Positions 45,898 through 56,860 of a DNA stretch of 64,000 bases are shown one piece after another; within the stretch, counting starts at the first letter, position 1, and every line of letters starts with the position of its first letter. The position numbers were made by a program, and so were the translations under genes. Origin of the DNA: Trichaptum fuscoviolaceum (taxonomy: Eukaryota; Basidiomycota; Agaricomycetes; Hymenochaetales; Trichaptaceae); assembly GCA_910574455.1 (NCBI GenBank), contig CAJSYZ010000005.1:6634001-6698000 (forward strand). Reading direction: 5' to 3'. The notes below the pieces were generated by a model, which worked only from the letters and a program-made list of their open reading frames with translations, did no database searches and was not told the DNA's origin.

Positions 45898-48800
45898 TCA
45901 GTCCTTGCGTGTCGTTGGTACAACGATCCGCGGAAAATTGGCAAAGGTAAGCATGTCATCAATAGCGAATGCTGGGAGCGCATAGGTGAAATCGCCGAGA
46001 TCAGCCCTCGTCCAACGTCGAAGACCCTTGACACAAGTTTCGGTAATTATTCCGCCCCATTTGCCATCCAAGGTAGCAATCAGAGAACCAGAATCACCAC
46101 TTTTTGCGAAACTGTAGTAGTATTTTGAAGGTATATTCCAGACAAACCGTACATCCCTTTGTTTCAACGTTGGCAGTGGCGTCGGGCTGCCGCCGAGTGT
46201 CCTACTAATGACTGCGTAGATCGCAGACTCTATCGGGTTCGCTTCTCCAACTGTTACACCGGTGGCAGCACCAGCCTTTATCACCGCAATCTCTTGATTG
46301 AATTGAACCGACCTTTCGATATACCCTGACTTGATCTCGAGACGTTCATTCGTAGGGTACGGAACCTTTGCTTTTCCATAGGCCGACCGAATATACTCGA
46401 TGTTGGTCTCAGGATGCTGCCCGAAGTGAATGACATTACACTGAAAGTTCGTTTCGTTGACTTTCTTGTGGAGCAGCTTCACGAGGGCAAACTCAGAATA
46501 GAAACCGAATTCATGCCCAATCTCGGCACAGGTAACCCCGTCTGGATGCGAATAGACAACATAGCCAATGGTCCCAGCGCGAGTCCCATTAGTAGGTTCG
46601 GTGAGGACGTAATTTTCAATCTTCTTATGGATTCGGTTACAGCCCTCTAATGCATTACTGATAGATTCGGAGAGCTGACGGACCTTTCTCCTTTCTTCGG
46701 AAATATTGATTGTCATTCCACCATAAGGAGAATAATTAGGGATATTTGGGACTGCGATGCGTTCGCTATCATCTGCTATTAAATTCTTCGAGATCAACGC
46801 CAGAGCCCGATAGCATTCAACAGCTTTGAGTTCGCTATACTCTTTTGAAAACGTATTCCACGCTTTCTCCAATGCTTCTCGGATACTGATGACGCGGGCA
46901 TCAGGTAGAATATGGACTAGATACTGCTTGTCCTCGATGATTGGTACCACGGGTTCTGGTGTCTCGACCTCGTCAACTGACATCCGATTCTCATCATCTG
47001 CTGAACCCTGGTCCTCCGAGTTGTCATTTCGGCGGGTTCCAAAGGCGTCGACACGTTCATCAATTATAATCCAATTAGAGTCGGAAACGACAGCATGACG
47101 ACTGATCAAACTGAACAGTTCGTTGCTCCCTTGAAGTTTGATGATGGGACCCCATGTACTGAAAGTGTCCTGACCACTAACTCCTATGCTTGTTCCTCGA
47201 AGGGTTGAAGTGTATGCCTCTAGAGAATTAATTATAGATTCAGGAGATCTGGGTTTACTGGGGTCTCCAATCAATATTTTATTGGGCGGAAGGACGAGAG
47301 CCGGGCTGAAACGGAATTTTGGATTCAGATGCCAGTGGTCGAAAACGAGGTAAGGGAACATTCTCTGTCGGGTCCTCCGTTTCTTGGCCGAGACTTCCGA
47401 ACCCAGACGCGGGAGCGGCAAGGCCATCGACTACATGTGATTGTCCAGGTGCTGGTACGGGGCCAGGTAGTTGTTCGTGTTCGAGAGGTTTTCCGTTGTC
47501 CAGGGGATTAGGGGTTGGTACCACCCCACTTGCGGAACAGGACTGAGGAATGGCCTCGCGAAATTCTACCTCGAACCGCCCTGATAATGTCCAGCGCTTG
47601 CGAATGGAGCTTCTAATCGCGTCGGCGCATTCACAATAAACATCACCAACAGGCCTCTCGTAGTCGGAGGGCATAAGCACCTCCAACTCGGACGGTATTA
47701 CTCCAATCCACACGACAACAGGATCTGACCTCCCGTCTTCCCCCTTCCCGTCTTTATGATATCCAATCTTGCATATATCTATGCATGTCACGGTATGCCT
47801 GACGTGAAAGCGATCAAAAGCGTCTTCAAATATAGGTAGCAAAACGGGCCATTGCCCGATCAGAGGGCAGTTGTTGTCAAGGACGTTTATGTGCTTCATC
47901 GCTTTCTCGCGCTTATGCGGTCCCGGAATGTTCCCCTGGCGTCCCACAAAAAATCCACTACGCCCGACAGGAACAGCGTTGGTCGGACATCCCCAGTAAT
48001 AATTGAGATGATCCTTCAGATCCCAAATCCTCCGAGTCTTCACAGGTTTTTTCGCTTCCAATGATATGATATTAGAACTGTCTGTGAGAAGGGTCGTATC
48101 CGGGATTGTCTTCTGTGTCACTGCCAGTGGCGGCGGTAGAGGTACCGGCCATACACCATGTACTGGGGGTCCATTGAACGTCTAATGGAGGCAGAAGGGG
48201 AAACGGTAACAAATCAGCATGGCTGGGGAAAAAGCAAATGACATAGCACGACATACATCTACGATGTCACCAATCTTCGACAATTGCGTTTCGCGAACTG
48301 GCGCGGCCACCGCAGTATCGGTAGCCTGAGAGTCTTCCTTGCTTGTAGCGATACCGGAACTCAGGCTGAGTTGTTTCACTCCCGAGGACGTCTCTTGTGT
48401 CACTCGTGGCGGCAACTTCTGCTTACTGTCTACTGGAGGCGCATTGGACGTCTTTAGATGAGACGATGAGAATTCATTATGCATGATAACAAACAAAAGT
48501 AGCATGACATACGTTTACGCTGTCATCAATCTTTGACAATTGCGTTTCGCGAAATGTAGAGTCTTCCTTGTTTGTTGCGAAAGCGTCTTCCTTGCTTGTA
48601 GCGATACCGGAACTCAGGCTGAGTTGTTTCACTCCCGAGGACGTCTCTTGTGTCACTCGTGGCGGCAACTTCTGCTTACTGTCTACTGGAGGCGCATTGG
48701 ACGTCTTTAGATGAGACGATGAGAATTCATTATGCATGATAACAAACAAAAGTAGCATGACATACGTTTACGCTGTCATCAATCTTTGACAATTGCGTTT

Positions 48801-49488
48801 CGCGAAATGTAGAGTCTTCCTTGTTTGTTGCGAAAGCGTCTTCCTTGCTTGTAGCGATACCGGAACTCAGGCTGAGTTGTTTCACTCCCGAGGACGTCTC
48901 TTGTGTAACTCGTGGCGGCAACTTCTGCTTACTGTCTACTGGAGGCGCATTGGACGTCTTCAGATGAGACGATGAGAATTCATTATGCATGATAACAAAC
49001 AAAAGTAGCACAACATACGTTTACGCTGTCATCAATCTTCGGCAATTGCGTTTCGCGAGGAGTAGAGTCTTCATCGCTTGTTGCAATACCGGAACGATGG
49101 TGTTTCTTATCTTTCTGTGTCACCCGCCGTCGCCGCGGAGGCTTCAACTGCTTGCTGTCTACTGGAGGCGCATTGGACGTCTACAGTCGAGACAATGAGA
49201 AATTAGCAGGGCAGTAAATAACTTGAAAGTAAGATATCAAGACACACGTTAGCTAGAGTCGTGTTTGGCGCGAAGATGGCTTGTATGGTTCTTAGAAAAC
49301 CTCGCAATTTCGTGCGGACTTTGGGGGGGTTCCTCTTCGAGTCCGAGTCGGAATGAAGACAACAGATTAATATTCGAATGACTTGAAGATACTAGTAGTA
49401 CTAGTAGTAGTAGCACTTCACTCACTTCAAGTTTACGATGATTACTGGCGAACTCGGAACGGACTCGCTCTCTCCTCCGTGGCCACAT
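45898..49488 (-). pseudogene. Trypsin-like peptidase-domain protein, paralogue 2 (frame break, extra exon modules)
   Basis: The 5' exons can be placed at 49426-49488 (MWPRRRERVRSEF), 49248-49334, 49019-49180, 48766-48957, 48513-48704 and 48257-48451, all phase 0. They join the long exon 45898-48181. Four consecutive exons start TSNAPPVDSKQ and are copies of one module. The N-domain (NVLDNNCPLIGQWPVLLP) is nearly identical to paralogue 1. At about 47285-47325 a net one-base gain shifts frame, so the first part ends SRPSAQ while the protease half (LVLPPNKILIGDP, SRHAVV, SEFALVKL, AKSGDSGSLI) continues in another frame. The protease half is clearly diverged from paralogues 1 and 3 and has an extra acidic insert (SADDENRMSVDE). 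The first exon is tentative. Confidence 0.6.
48257..49180 (-). repeat. Tandem duplicated exon-intron modules, 253 bp period
   Basis: Units begin at 48481, 48734 and 48987, judged by the shared GCATGATAACAAACAAAAGT block, so spacing is exactly 253 bp. Two middle units are nearly identical: a 192 bp exon (64 codons) plus a 61 bp intron. The units on either side are variants, with 195 bp and 162 bp exons. Because introns are phase 0, each duplication adds a complete in-frame exon. Confidence 0.9.
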
Positions 49489-49907
49489 TACGAATGCCTG
49501 CGAGACAAGATTATGAGGACAGGAGTGAATACGACAGGTCAACTTGAATACGGGAAGGATGGAAACTCAAAAGGAAAGGGCATACCATCGATTACGAGAC
49601 AAGACCATTTCTTTTACTTTATATACTACTAGTCACGGTACTTGAAGTTCCTCCGAGTCTGAGTCAGCCTGCACCGTGACACGCGGCGGTGCGGCACTCA
49701 GGCTGCCAACTGGCAGTTGAAACTACTACTAAGAATAATACTTCAAGAGTCGTTCAGGCTCAATACTCAAGTTCGCAACAGATATTCCATTAGTACTAGC
49801 GTACAACAACACACAACAAAAGCAGAAAAGCATGAAACTAGTAAGAATAGTAGTGGAGGAATGCGGAAGAAAGACAGATTAACAAAGTAAAGATACATTG
49901 TTCAGAG

Positions 49908-52900
49908 TCAGTCCTTGCGTGTCGTTGGTACAACGATCGGCGGAAATTTGGCATAGGTAAGCATCTCATCAATAGCGAATGCTGGGAGCGCGTAGGTGAA
50001 ATCGCCGTTGTCAGCACCTGTGCTAACTTGAAGACCCTTGACACAAGTTTCGGTAATTATTCCGCCCCATTTGCCGTCCAAGGTAGCAATCAGAGAACCA
50101 GAATCACCACTTTTTGCGAAACAGTAGTCGTATTTTGAAGGTATATTCCAGACAAGGCGTGCAGCTCCTTTTTTCAACTTTGCCAGTGGCGGATTCGTCG
50201 GGTTGCCGCCGAGTGTCCTATTTATGACTGCGTAGATTGCAGACTCCATCGGGTTCGCATATCCAACTGTTACACCAGTGGTAGCACCAGCCTTTAACAC
50301 CGCAATCTCATGATTGAATTGATCCGACCTTTCGATATCCCTGACTTGATTTCGAGACGTCCATTCGTAGGGTACGGAACCTTTGCTTTTCTATAGGCCG
50401 ACCGAATACGCACGACATTGGTCTCAGGATGCTGCCCGAAGTGAATGACGTTACACTGAAAGTTCGTTTCGTTGACTTTCTTGTCGAACAGCTGCACGAG
50501 GGCAAACTCAGAATTGAAACCGAATTCATGCCCCAATCTCGGCACAGGTCTGCGAGCCTGAATGCGAATAGCCAACATAGCCAATGGTCCCAGCGCGAGT
50601 CCCATTAGGTTCGAGTGGTTGAAATTTTCGTAAACCTTCCGATGGATTTCGTGATAGTCCCCCATTGCTTTAGTGGTAGATTTGGAGAGCGCAGAGGCTA
50701 TTTCGATTTCTTGGGAAATGTTGATTGTCATTCCACCATAAGGAGCATACTTAGCGCTTGGGACTGCGATGCTTCCGCTACCATCTGCTTGTAAATCCTT
50801 CGAGATCAATTCCAGTTTGTCAAGTCGTTCTTTGCATCTCTGCCTTTGTCTTCCAAGCTCATTTAACGCTCGACAGAATTCGTTGTCGATAAAGGAACGG
50901 TAGGCATCAGGTAGAATATGGACTAGATATAGTTCACGCTTGTCCTCGACGTCTGATACACGCTGGTCCTCGTCAGCTGGGTTTTCAACGGCGTCCACTA
51001 GTTCGTTGATGGTAGTTTCACTAGAGGCGGAAAATATAGCATGTCCGTTAATCAAACTGAACAGTTTATCCAACCCCTGAAATTTGATGATGGGACCCCA
51101 TGTACTGAAAGTGTCCTGACCACTAACTCCTATGCTTGTTCCTCGAAGGGTTGAAGTGTATGCCTCTAGAGACTTAATTATAGATTCAGGAGATCTGGGT
51201 TCACTGAAGTCTCCGGCCAAAATTTTATCAGGCGGAAGGTCAAGAGCCGTGCTGTCCGGAATTATGGTATCAGGTGCCAGTGGTCGAAAACAAGGTAAGG
51301 AAACGTTCTCTGTCGGGTCCTTGGTTTCTTGGCCGAGACTTCCGAACCCAGACGCGGGAGCGGCAAGGCCATCGACTACATGTGATTGTCCAGGTGCTGG
51401 TACGGGGCCAGGTAGTTGTTCGTGTTCGAGAGGTTTTCCGTCGTCCAGGGGATTAGGGGTTGGTACCACTCCACTTGCGGGACAGGACTGAGGAATGGCC
51501 TCGCGAAATTCTACCTCGAACCGCCCTGATAATGTCCAGCGCTTGCGAATGGAGCTTCTAATCGCGTCGGCGCATTCACAATAAACATCACCAACAGGCC
51601 TCTCGTAGTCGGAGGGCATAAGCACCTCCAACTCGGACGGTATTACTCCAATCCACACGACAACAGGATCTGACCTCCCGTCTTCCCCCTTCCCGTCTTT
51701 ATGATATCCAATCTTGCATATATCTATGCATGTCACGGTATGCCTGACGTGAAAGCGATCAAAAGCGTCTTCAAATATAGGTAGCAAAACGGGCCATTGC
51801 CCGATCAGAGGGCAGTTGTTGTCAAGGACGTTTATGTGCTTCATCGCTTTCTCGCGCTTATGCGGTCCCGGAATGTTCCCCTGGCGTCCCACAAAAAATC
51901 CACTACGCCCGACAGGAACAGCGTTGGTCGGACATCCCCAGTAATAATTGAGATGATCCTTCAGATCCCAAATCCTCCGAGTCTTCACAGGTTTTTTCGC
52001 TTCCAATGATATGATATTAGAACTGTCTGTGAGAAGGGTCGTATCCGGGATTGTCTTCTGTGTCACTGCCAGTGGCGGCGGTAGAGGTACCGGCCATACA
52101 CCATGTACTGGGGGTCCATTGAACGTCTAATGGAGGCAGAAGGGGAAACGGTAACAAATCAGCATGGCTGGGGAAAAAGCAAATGACATAGCACGACATA
52201 CATCTACGATGTCACCAATCTTCGACAATTGCGTTTCGCGAACTGGCGCGGCCACCGCAGTATCGGTAGCCTGAGAGTCTTCCTTGCTTGTAGCGATACC
52301 GGAACTCAGGCTGAGTTGTTTCACTCCCGAGGACGTCTCTTGTGTCACTCGTGGCGGCAACTTCTGCTTACTGTCTACTGGAGGCGCATTGGACGTCTTT
52401 AGATGAGACGATGAGAATTCATTATGCATGATAACAAACAAAAGTAGCACGACATACGTTTACGCTGTCATCAATCTTTGACAATTGCGTTTCGCGAACT
52501 GGCGAGGCAACCGCAGCATCGGCAGAATCCTGCTTGCCAGTGAGATAGAGATGGAACAGGGAGAATGAGAACAGGACATACTCGGTTGTTAACTTTTTTG
52601 CCATCGTAAACAAACGTTATCTTGATGTCAGGCAGTGTTGAAACAAGTAAGAAGGGGGAACACATCAACATCATGGCAGATTAAAAGAAATATCAAGACA
52701 TTTTACTTCAAGTTCGGCGTTTGAATTGTTGTTGCTACTAGTCGGTAAGTTTGGCTGCATCAATTGTTGGATGAAGTCTCTCTTGTCAGGAGTAAGGTTG
52801 GAAAGCTTGAGCAGAAGCGAAAGGCAGAATGTCAGTATAACTTAGTAAGAGGCCACCAAACAATTCTTGTGGCATAGTACAAAACACACATTGTATATTA

Positions 52901-53091
52901 GTTTGTAAATTTCCGACTGCCATCCTGCCAGTGAGTGGGAGTCAGCCTGTGCGCCGTCACTGCCAGTGGCATCGCGTCGGAGTGGTACTATCTTTGCCTT
53001 CGAGTTGAGAGCAACAGGTAAATACGGATAGCAATATATGAACTTTGAAAGAAGGGCATACGTCAAATTCAAGTTGCACGACATCCGACAT
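49908..53091 (-). pseudogene. Trypsin-like peptidase-domain protein, paralogue 3 (frame breaks)
   Basis: Very close to paralogue 1 from its 3' flank through exon 52582-52620 (ITFVYDGKKVNNR). The start exons are diverged (MSDVVQLEFD at 53091, then AKIVPLRRDATGSD and LSNLTPDKRDFIQQ). Compared with paralogue 1 it lacks one base near 50616 and gains one near 50532, which replaces about 28 residues including the GTIGYVGYSH strand with unrelated text. It then loses one base near 50337, so the frame ends RINSIMRLRC and the serine motif SGDSGS is left in a separate frame (49908-50300). It is therefore unlikely to make a functional peptidase unless these are sequencing errors. Confidence 0.65.
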
Positions 53092-53640
53092 TGTTACCAA
53101 CTGATAGTGGGAAGCCTGAGAGGGTGGGGGTGCCAGTGGAAGACACTGGCGGCGCTCTTATATTAGTAGTGTTCAAGTTGCCACGCCGGCACTCAGTGGC
53201 AGCCTGAGCCTCAGAGGCTGGGAGTGCCTGGGAGTGCCAGTGACGACTCGGAGTCCAGTGACTCCGACTCCGAGTCGGAGTTGCGACTCCGGGTCGAAGA
53301 TAGCACTGGCAATCACTCAGGAGGCTGTGATACTACTTAGGCTGAGTACGATTTAGATGCCTTCAAGTTCACGTTATAAGTCACTATGCCCAATCTGACT
53401 TTACGTTCAACAATTGGAGCTCTACTTGAACTAGAACTTTACCCATTTCAAGGTTTGATCTGCAAGATTGAAGTTGTAACAGCTTTGGAACATCATGATA
53501 TTTTTGTATCACAATTTGCAACTACTAAGTAAGGGCACGCAATAAAACCAACAAAACCAGTATGCTAGTGGAGAGATGGACAAGTGAAGGGGAAAAAATA
53601 GATAGGCAACGTCGATTCGGACTTGCTCTCGCTGTCAACT
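53092..53640. other. Spacer dense in two palindromic motifs
   Basis: Between 53110 and 53320 the words GCCAGTG/CACTGGC occur at least five times and GACTCGGAGTC/GACTCCGACTC forms a compact palindromic cluster at 53241-53300. No gene recognised. Confidence 0.6.
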
Positions 53641-55816
53641 TCAAGGCTGCGGGTCCAAGTCCGGGTCAGTGTCAGCCTGAGCCTGAGGTATTATAATTCT
53701 GGGGAATTCAGCCTCATTATAGAGTTGCTCGAGGATTGCGAAAGCAGGGATTGTATATGTTATGTCGAGTCGATCTTCATCAACCCCGACCCCAGATGCG
53801 ACGAGACCTCCCCACCGTCCTCGTAAGTCAGCGACGACAGCTCCAGAATCACCTGCTGTCGAGAAGACGTCCGATAGCGGCGAATACACGGTCCAGTACA
53901 GGTGTTGGTCATACGTGAGAATGTATGTGGGACGGTTGTTGCGATAGCACACATTGACGCGGACGAAGGAGATTGCCTCCATAGGGTTGGCCATCCGACT
54001 GTCACACCGGTGGAAGCACCAGCTTTTATAACTGGGATCGAAACATTCATCTCAGCGCTCGGGATGATATCGGCCCTGATAGGCAACGAGTTATTCTCGG
54101 GATATAACTCATGTTGCTCATTGAAAAATGTTCGTATCCTGTTCAAAATAGTGTTGTCCTGCGCGTAGATACCGAAGTTCAAAACGTTATAGTATGGGAC
54201 CACTGTGTTAGCCATTACGGTATGGCACAGCTGGACGACAGCAATATCGCGGTCGTACATGCTTCGGTAGTTCTCGCGCCTTGGTGAAGGCGAATAGACT
54301 ACTGCGCCGATGACCAGGGTGTTTGAGTTGTCACTAGTATCTGCATGCCATGTCTGAAGCTGAGTTTTGAAGTTGTTCAGTTCGCTCCTTACTTGTTGCA
54401 CGTCTGCTATAGCCTGTACGTAGTCAACCCGGGTCTGTGCATGGCGTAACAATTTCTCTAGAAGTTCCTCCTCCACCGAACTCAGGTACGATTTGTAAAC
54501 ATAATCGTAGTGGATCGTAGGTGCAATTTGCACGCGTTTCAAGTTGTAGGCGGTGGCGTTCTCGACTCTATTGTCGATATGTGAGATGGTGTCTGGAAGC
54601 AATACATGACGACACGTTATGAAGTGCGATAGAAGCCTGGCTTCCTGTCCTTCCGACTGAACTGGAATCTGCACAACAAGTCCCAGAGTTCCGTACGATC
54701 GCTTTCCTCGGGGGCTGACAGCAACGCCTGGTTGCACCGATATAGCGTGTGAGACAGTGGTCTGGACCTTGTGCAACATCCGTTGCATGAATGATCCCAG
54801 ATCAGATTGTGAGGGGTCAGGAACGGGTGGCAGCATGAGGACGAGCTGACCCCAAACTTCGTCATCCACTTCCCTGAGAGGTGCAGCGTTCGGTTGAGGT
54901 TCGGGATTCGGTCGTTCAACATCAGGTACAGGGACATACGTCTCAGGTGGGATTTGGTTTATAGCCATATAGACCAGGGGGTCTGCATCATGATCAGCTT
55001 GTTCGTCGGTGTCGACAAGACGAAATTCTATGGCCTCGCGAAATTCTACCTTGAACCGCCCTGATAACTTGAATGTCCAGCGCTTGCGAATGGAGCTTCT
55101 AATCGCGTCGGCGCATTCACAATAAACATCACCAACAGGCCTCTCGTAGTCGGAGGGCATAAGCACCTCCAACTCGGACGGTATTACTCCAATCCACACG
55201 ACAACAGGATCTGACCTCCTGTCTTCCCCCTTCCCGTCTTTATGATATCCAATCTTGCATATATCTATGCATGTCACGGTATGCCTGACGTGAAAGCGAT
55301 CAAAAGCGTCTTCACATATAGGTAGCAAAACGGGCCATTGCCCGATCAGAGGGCAGTCGTTGTCGAGGACGTTCAAGAACTTTTCTTTTCCCCGATGTTG
55401 ATGGTCCTCTTTTCGCCGCCGATCATGGTTCGATCTGCCAACTAGAGGAGGGTTGGACCGAATCCCGATATAATACTGACAGGTATAAAAACTCGACTCG
55501 GAGTTCAGTGTCGCCACTGGCCTTCTAAATGGCTAATTGAGGTAAATGGGGGATCAGTGACATTCAGCATGGTGAAAATTTCAATTAAACAGCAGTACAT
55601 ACTAGTACCTGAGCCCGGCCCACCGGCGATGACTTCAAGTCCAAGTTGGATGTGAGATAACAAATTTGAAATTGTAGTATAAGACGCCAAGACATAACTC
55701 ACTTCCAAATTCAAAGAGCTGCCACTTGGCAGCCTGAGGCTGGCATTGACTTGCTGTGCCAGTGAGCCGCCGGGACGACTCGGACGCTTCATCCGGTCTC
55801 GGTTGCCCGGATTCAT
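53641..55816 (-). pseudogene. Trypsin-like peptidase-domain protein, paralogue 4 (diverged, frame break)
   Basis: A first exon at 55816 (MNPGNRDRMKRPSRPGG) and one or two small exons precede the long exon from about 55517. The N-domain (NVLDNDCPLIGQWPVLLP to ECADAIRSSIRKRW) is nearly identical to paralogues 1-3, but the linker and protease half are strongly diverged. This copy shows the classic triad best: FITCRHVLLPD (His), YDRDIAVVQL (Asp) and STAGDSGAVV (Ser), with KAGASTGVTVG before the serine. One base is missing at GGATGGCC near 53990, so the chain up to GVTVG and the AGDSGAVV part lie in different frames. The splice pattern at the 5' end is uncertain. Confidence 0.6.
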
Positions 55817-56259
55817 CGTATTGTGAATAAAAGCTGCAAGAGACAGTCAGTAATAATAAGGGGAATGGGAGAGCAGACAATAGTTGAATGCGGGAAGGAT
55901 AGTGACACGGGAGGAAAGGACATACTACTTTTCAGATAATGAGCGAGGACGAGGAGGGCAAAGGGCGAGGACCTGGCATTGAAGCTTCTTCAAGTCATAC
56001 TTTATAGAGTAGTTGCAGCCTGAGTGGCTGCGGTACTAGTATTAGCTATTTTCGTAACGTACCCAGACCAGGCTACTACTAGTAGGCTGAGTAAGTAGTA
56101 TGTCTGCGTGTAGTAGACACGCCGCCACAGCACTGCCAGTGAGACATATAAGGAAAGTCGCCTGGCCTTCAAGTCATCCACACACCCAAAGCACAACCGG
56201 GCCAGCACTTACTCAGAACGTTCTGGGCAGAAATCCAGCGACTTCGGCAGCCTGAGCAA
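55817..56259. other. Spacer
   Basis: No gene supported. Contains the 5' flank of paralogue 4 and CACTGCCAGTG motifs. Confidence 0.35.
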
Positions 56260-56860
56260 TGAACCACTCTGGCAATCACTATTCACTGGGTACCGAGCCA
56301 CGAAGACATGGCCGCGAACGGCGAACAAGCCTGAGTGGACGCGAAAGCCGAAATCGCGGCACAATTCTCCGACTCGAGATAGGTTGGACGCCTGAAGCAT
56401 CCCGATGTTGCAGACCGGAAACTCCAATCCTCCTTGCGCTGGAAGACGGAGTGGATCAGATTGAAGAGTGGGAAGAAACTGTGCGCCGTTGACCTCACTG
56501 CACCGTCTCGGGCAGTTCGCAGAATCTGCAAGGATCGGAGCCGGAACGAGTGTGTGATCATCACACAACTCCGGACGGGATACACACCACTCAATACTCA
56601 CTTGGCCCGCATATTGTGCACTGACTCTCCTCTCTGTTTCAATTGCCAAGTTCCGGATCCGGTCTCCCATTATCTCTTCACGTGCCAGTGTCGATTGCCA
56701 GTGTGTACGCAGACACCCGCCGACTCGGAGCACTCCAAACGTCACTCAAAAATAAACCCTTCACATTGAGATCAACCCTGGGCAAGGGTACCAGGCATGA
56801 CCTAGTCCTGCACTACATCAAGGACAACGCTTTCCCCACCTGTTCCCGGCCATCGCGACT
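56260..56860 (+). pseudogene. LINE (non-LTR retrotransposon) 3' fragment: RNase H tail and zinc knuckle
   Basis: The translation near 56275 reads ITIHWVPSHEDMAANGEQA, the C-terminal RNase H motif (WVPxHxDxxxNExAD) of fungal LINEs, with a stop where the aspartate should be. From 56434 it reads TAPSRAVRRICKDRSRNECV, then LRTGYTPLN and SPLCFNCQVPDPVSHYLFTC, the cysteine/histidine knuckle typical of these polyproteins. A frame change near 56700 leads to LVLHYIKDNAF. The upstream reverse transcriptase is absent. A minus-strand frame across the same DNA (56209-56745) is a shadow. Confidence 0.75.

Noticed and set aside
47270..47340. Intron that would repair the frame of paralogue 2
   Set aside because: The only GT..AG candidate (about 41 bp, weak gttttc donor) leaves the wrong phase.
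48257..49195. CRISPR-like or satellite array
   Set aside because: The 253 bp units are exon plus intron with phase-0 borders inside a gene; there are no short repeats with unique spacers.
56209..56745. 178-codon minus-strand frame
   Set aside because: The plus strand of the same DNA encodes recognisable LINE RNase H and zinc-knuckle motifs; the minus frame is a shadow.
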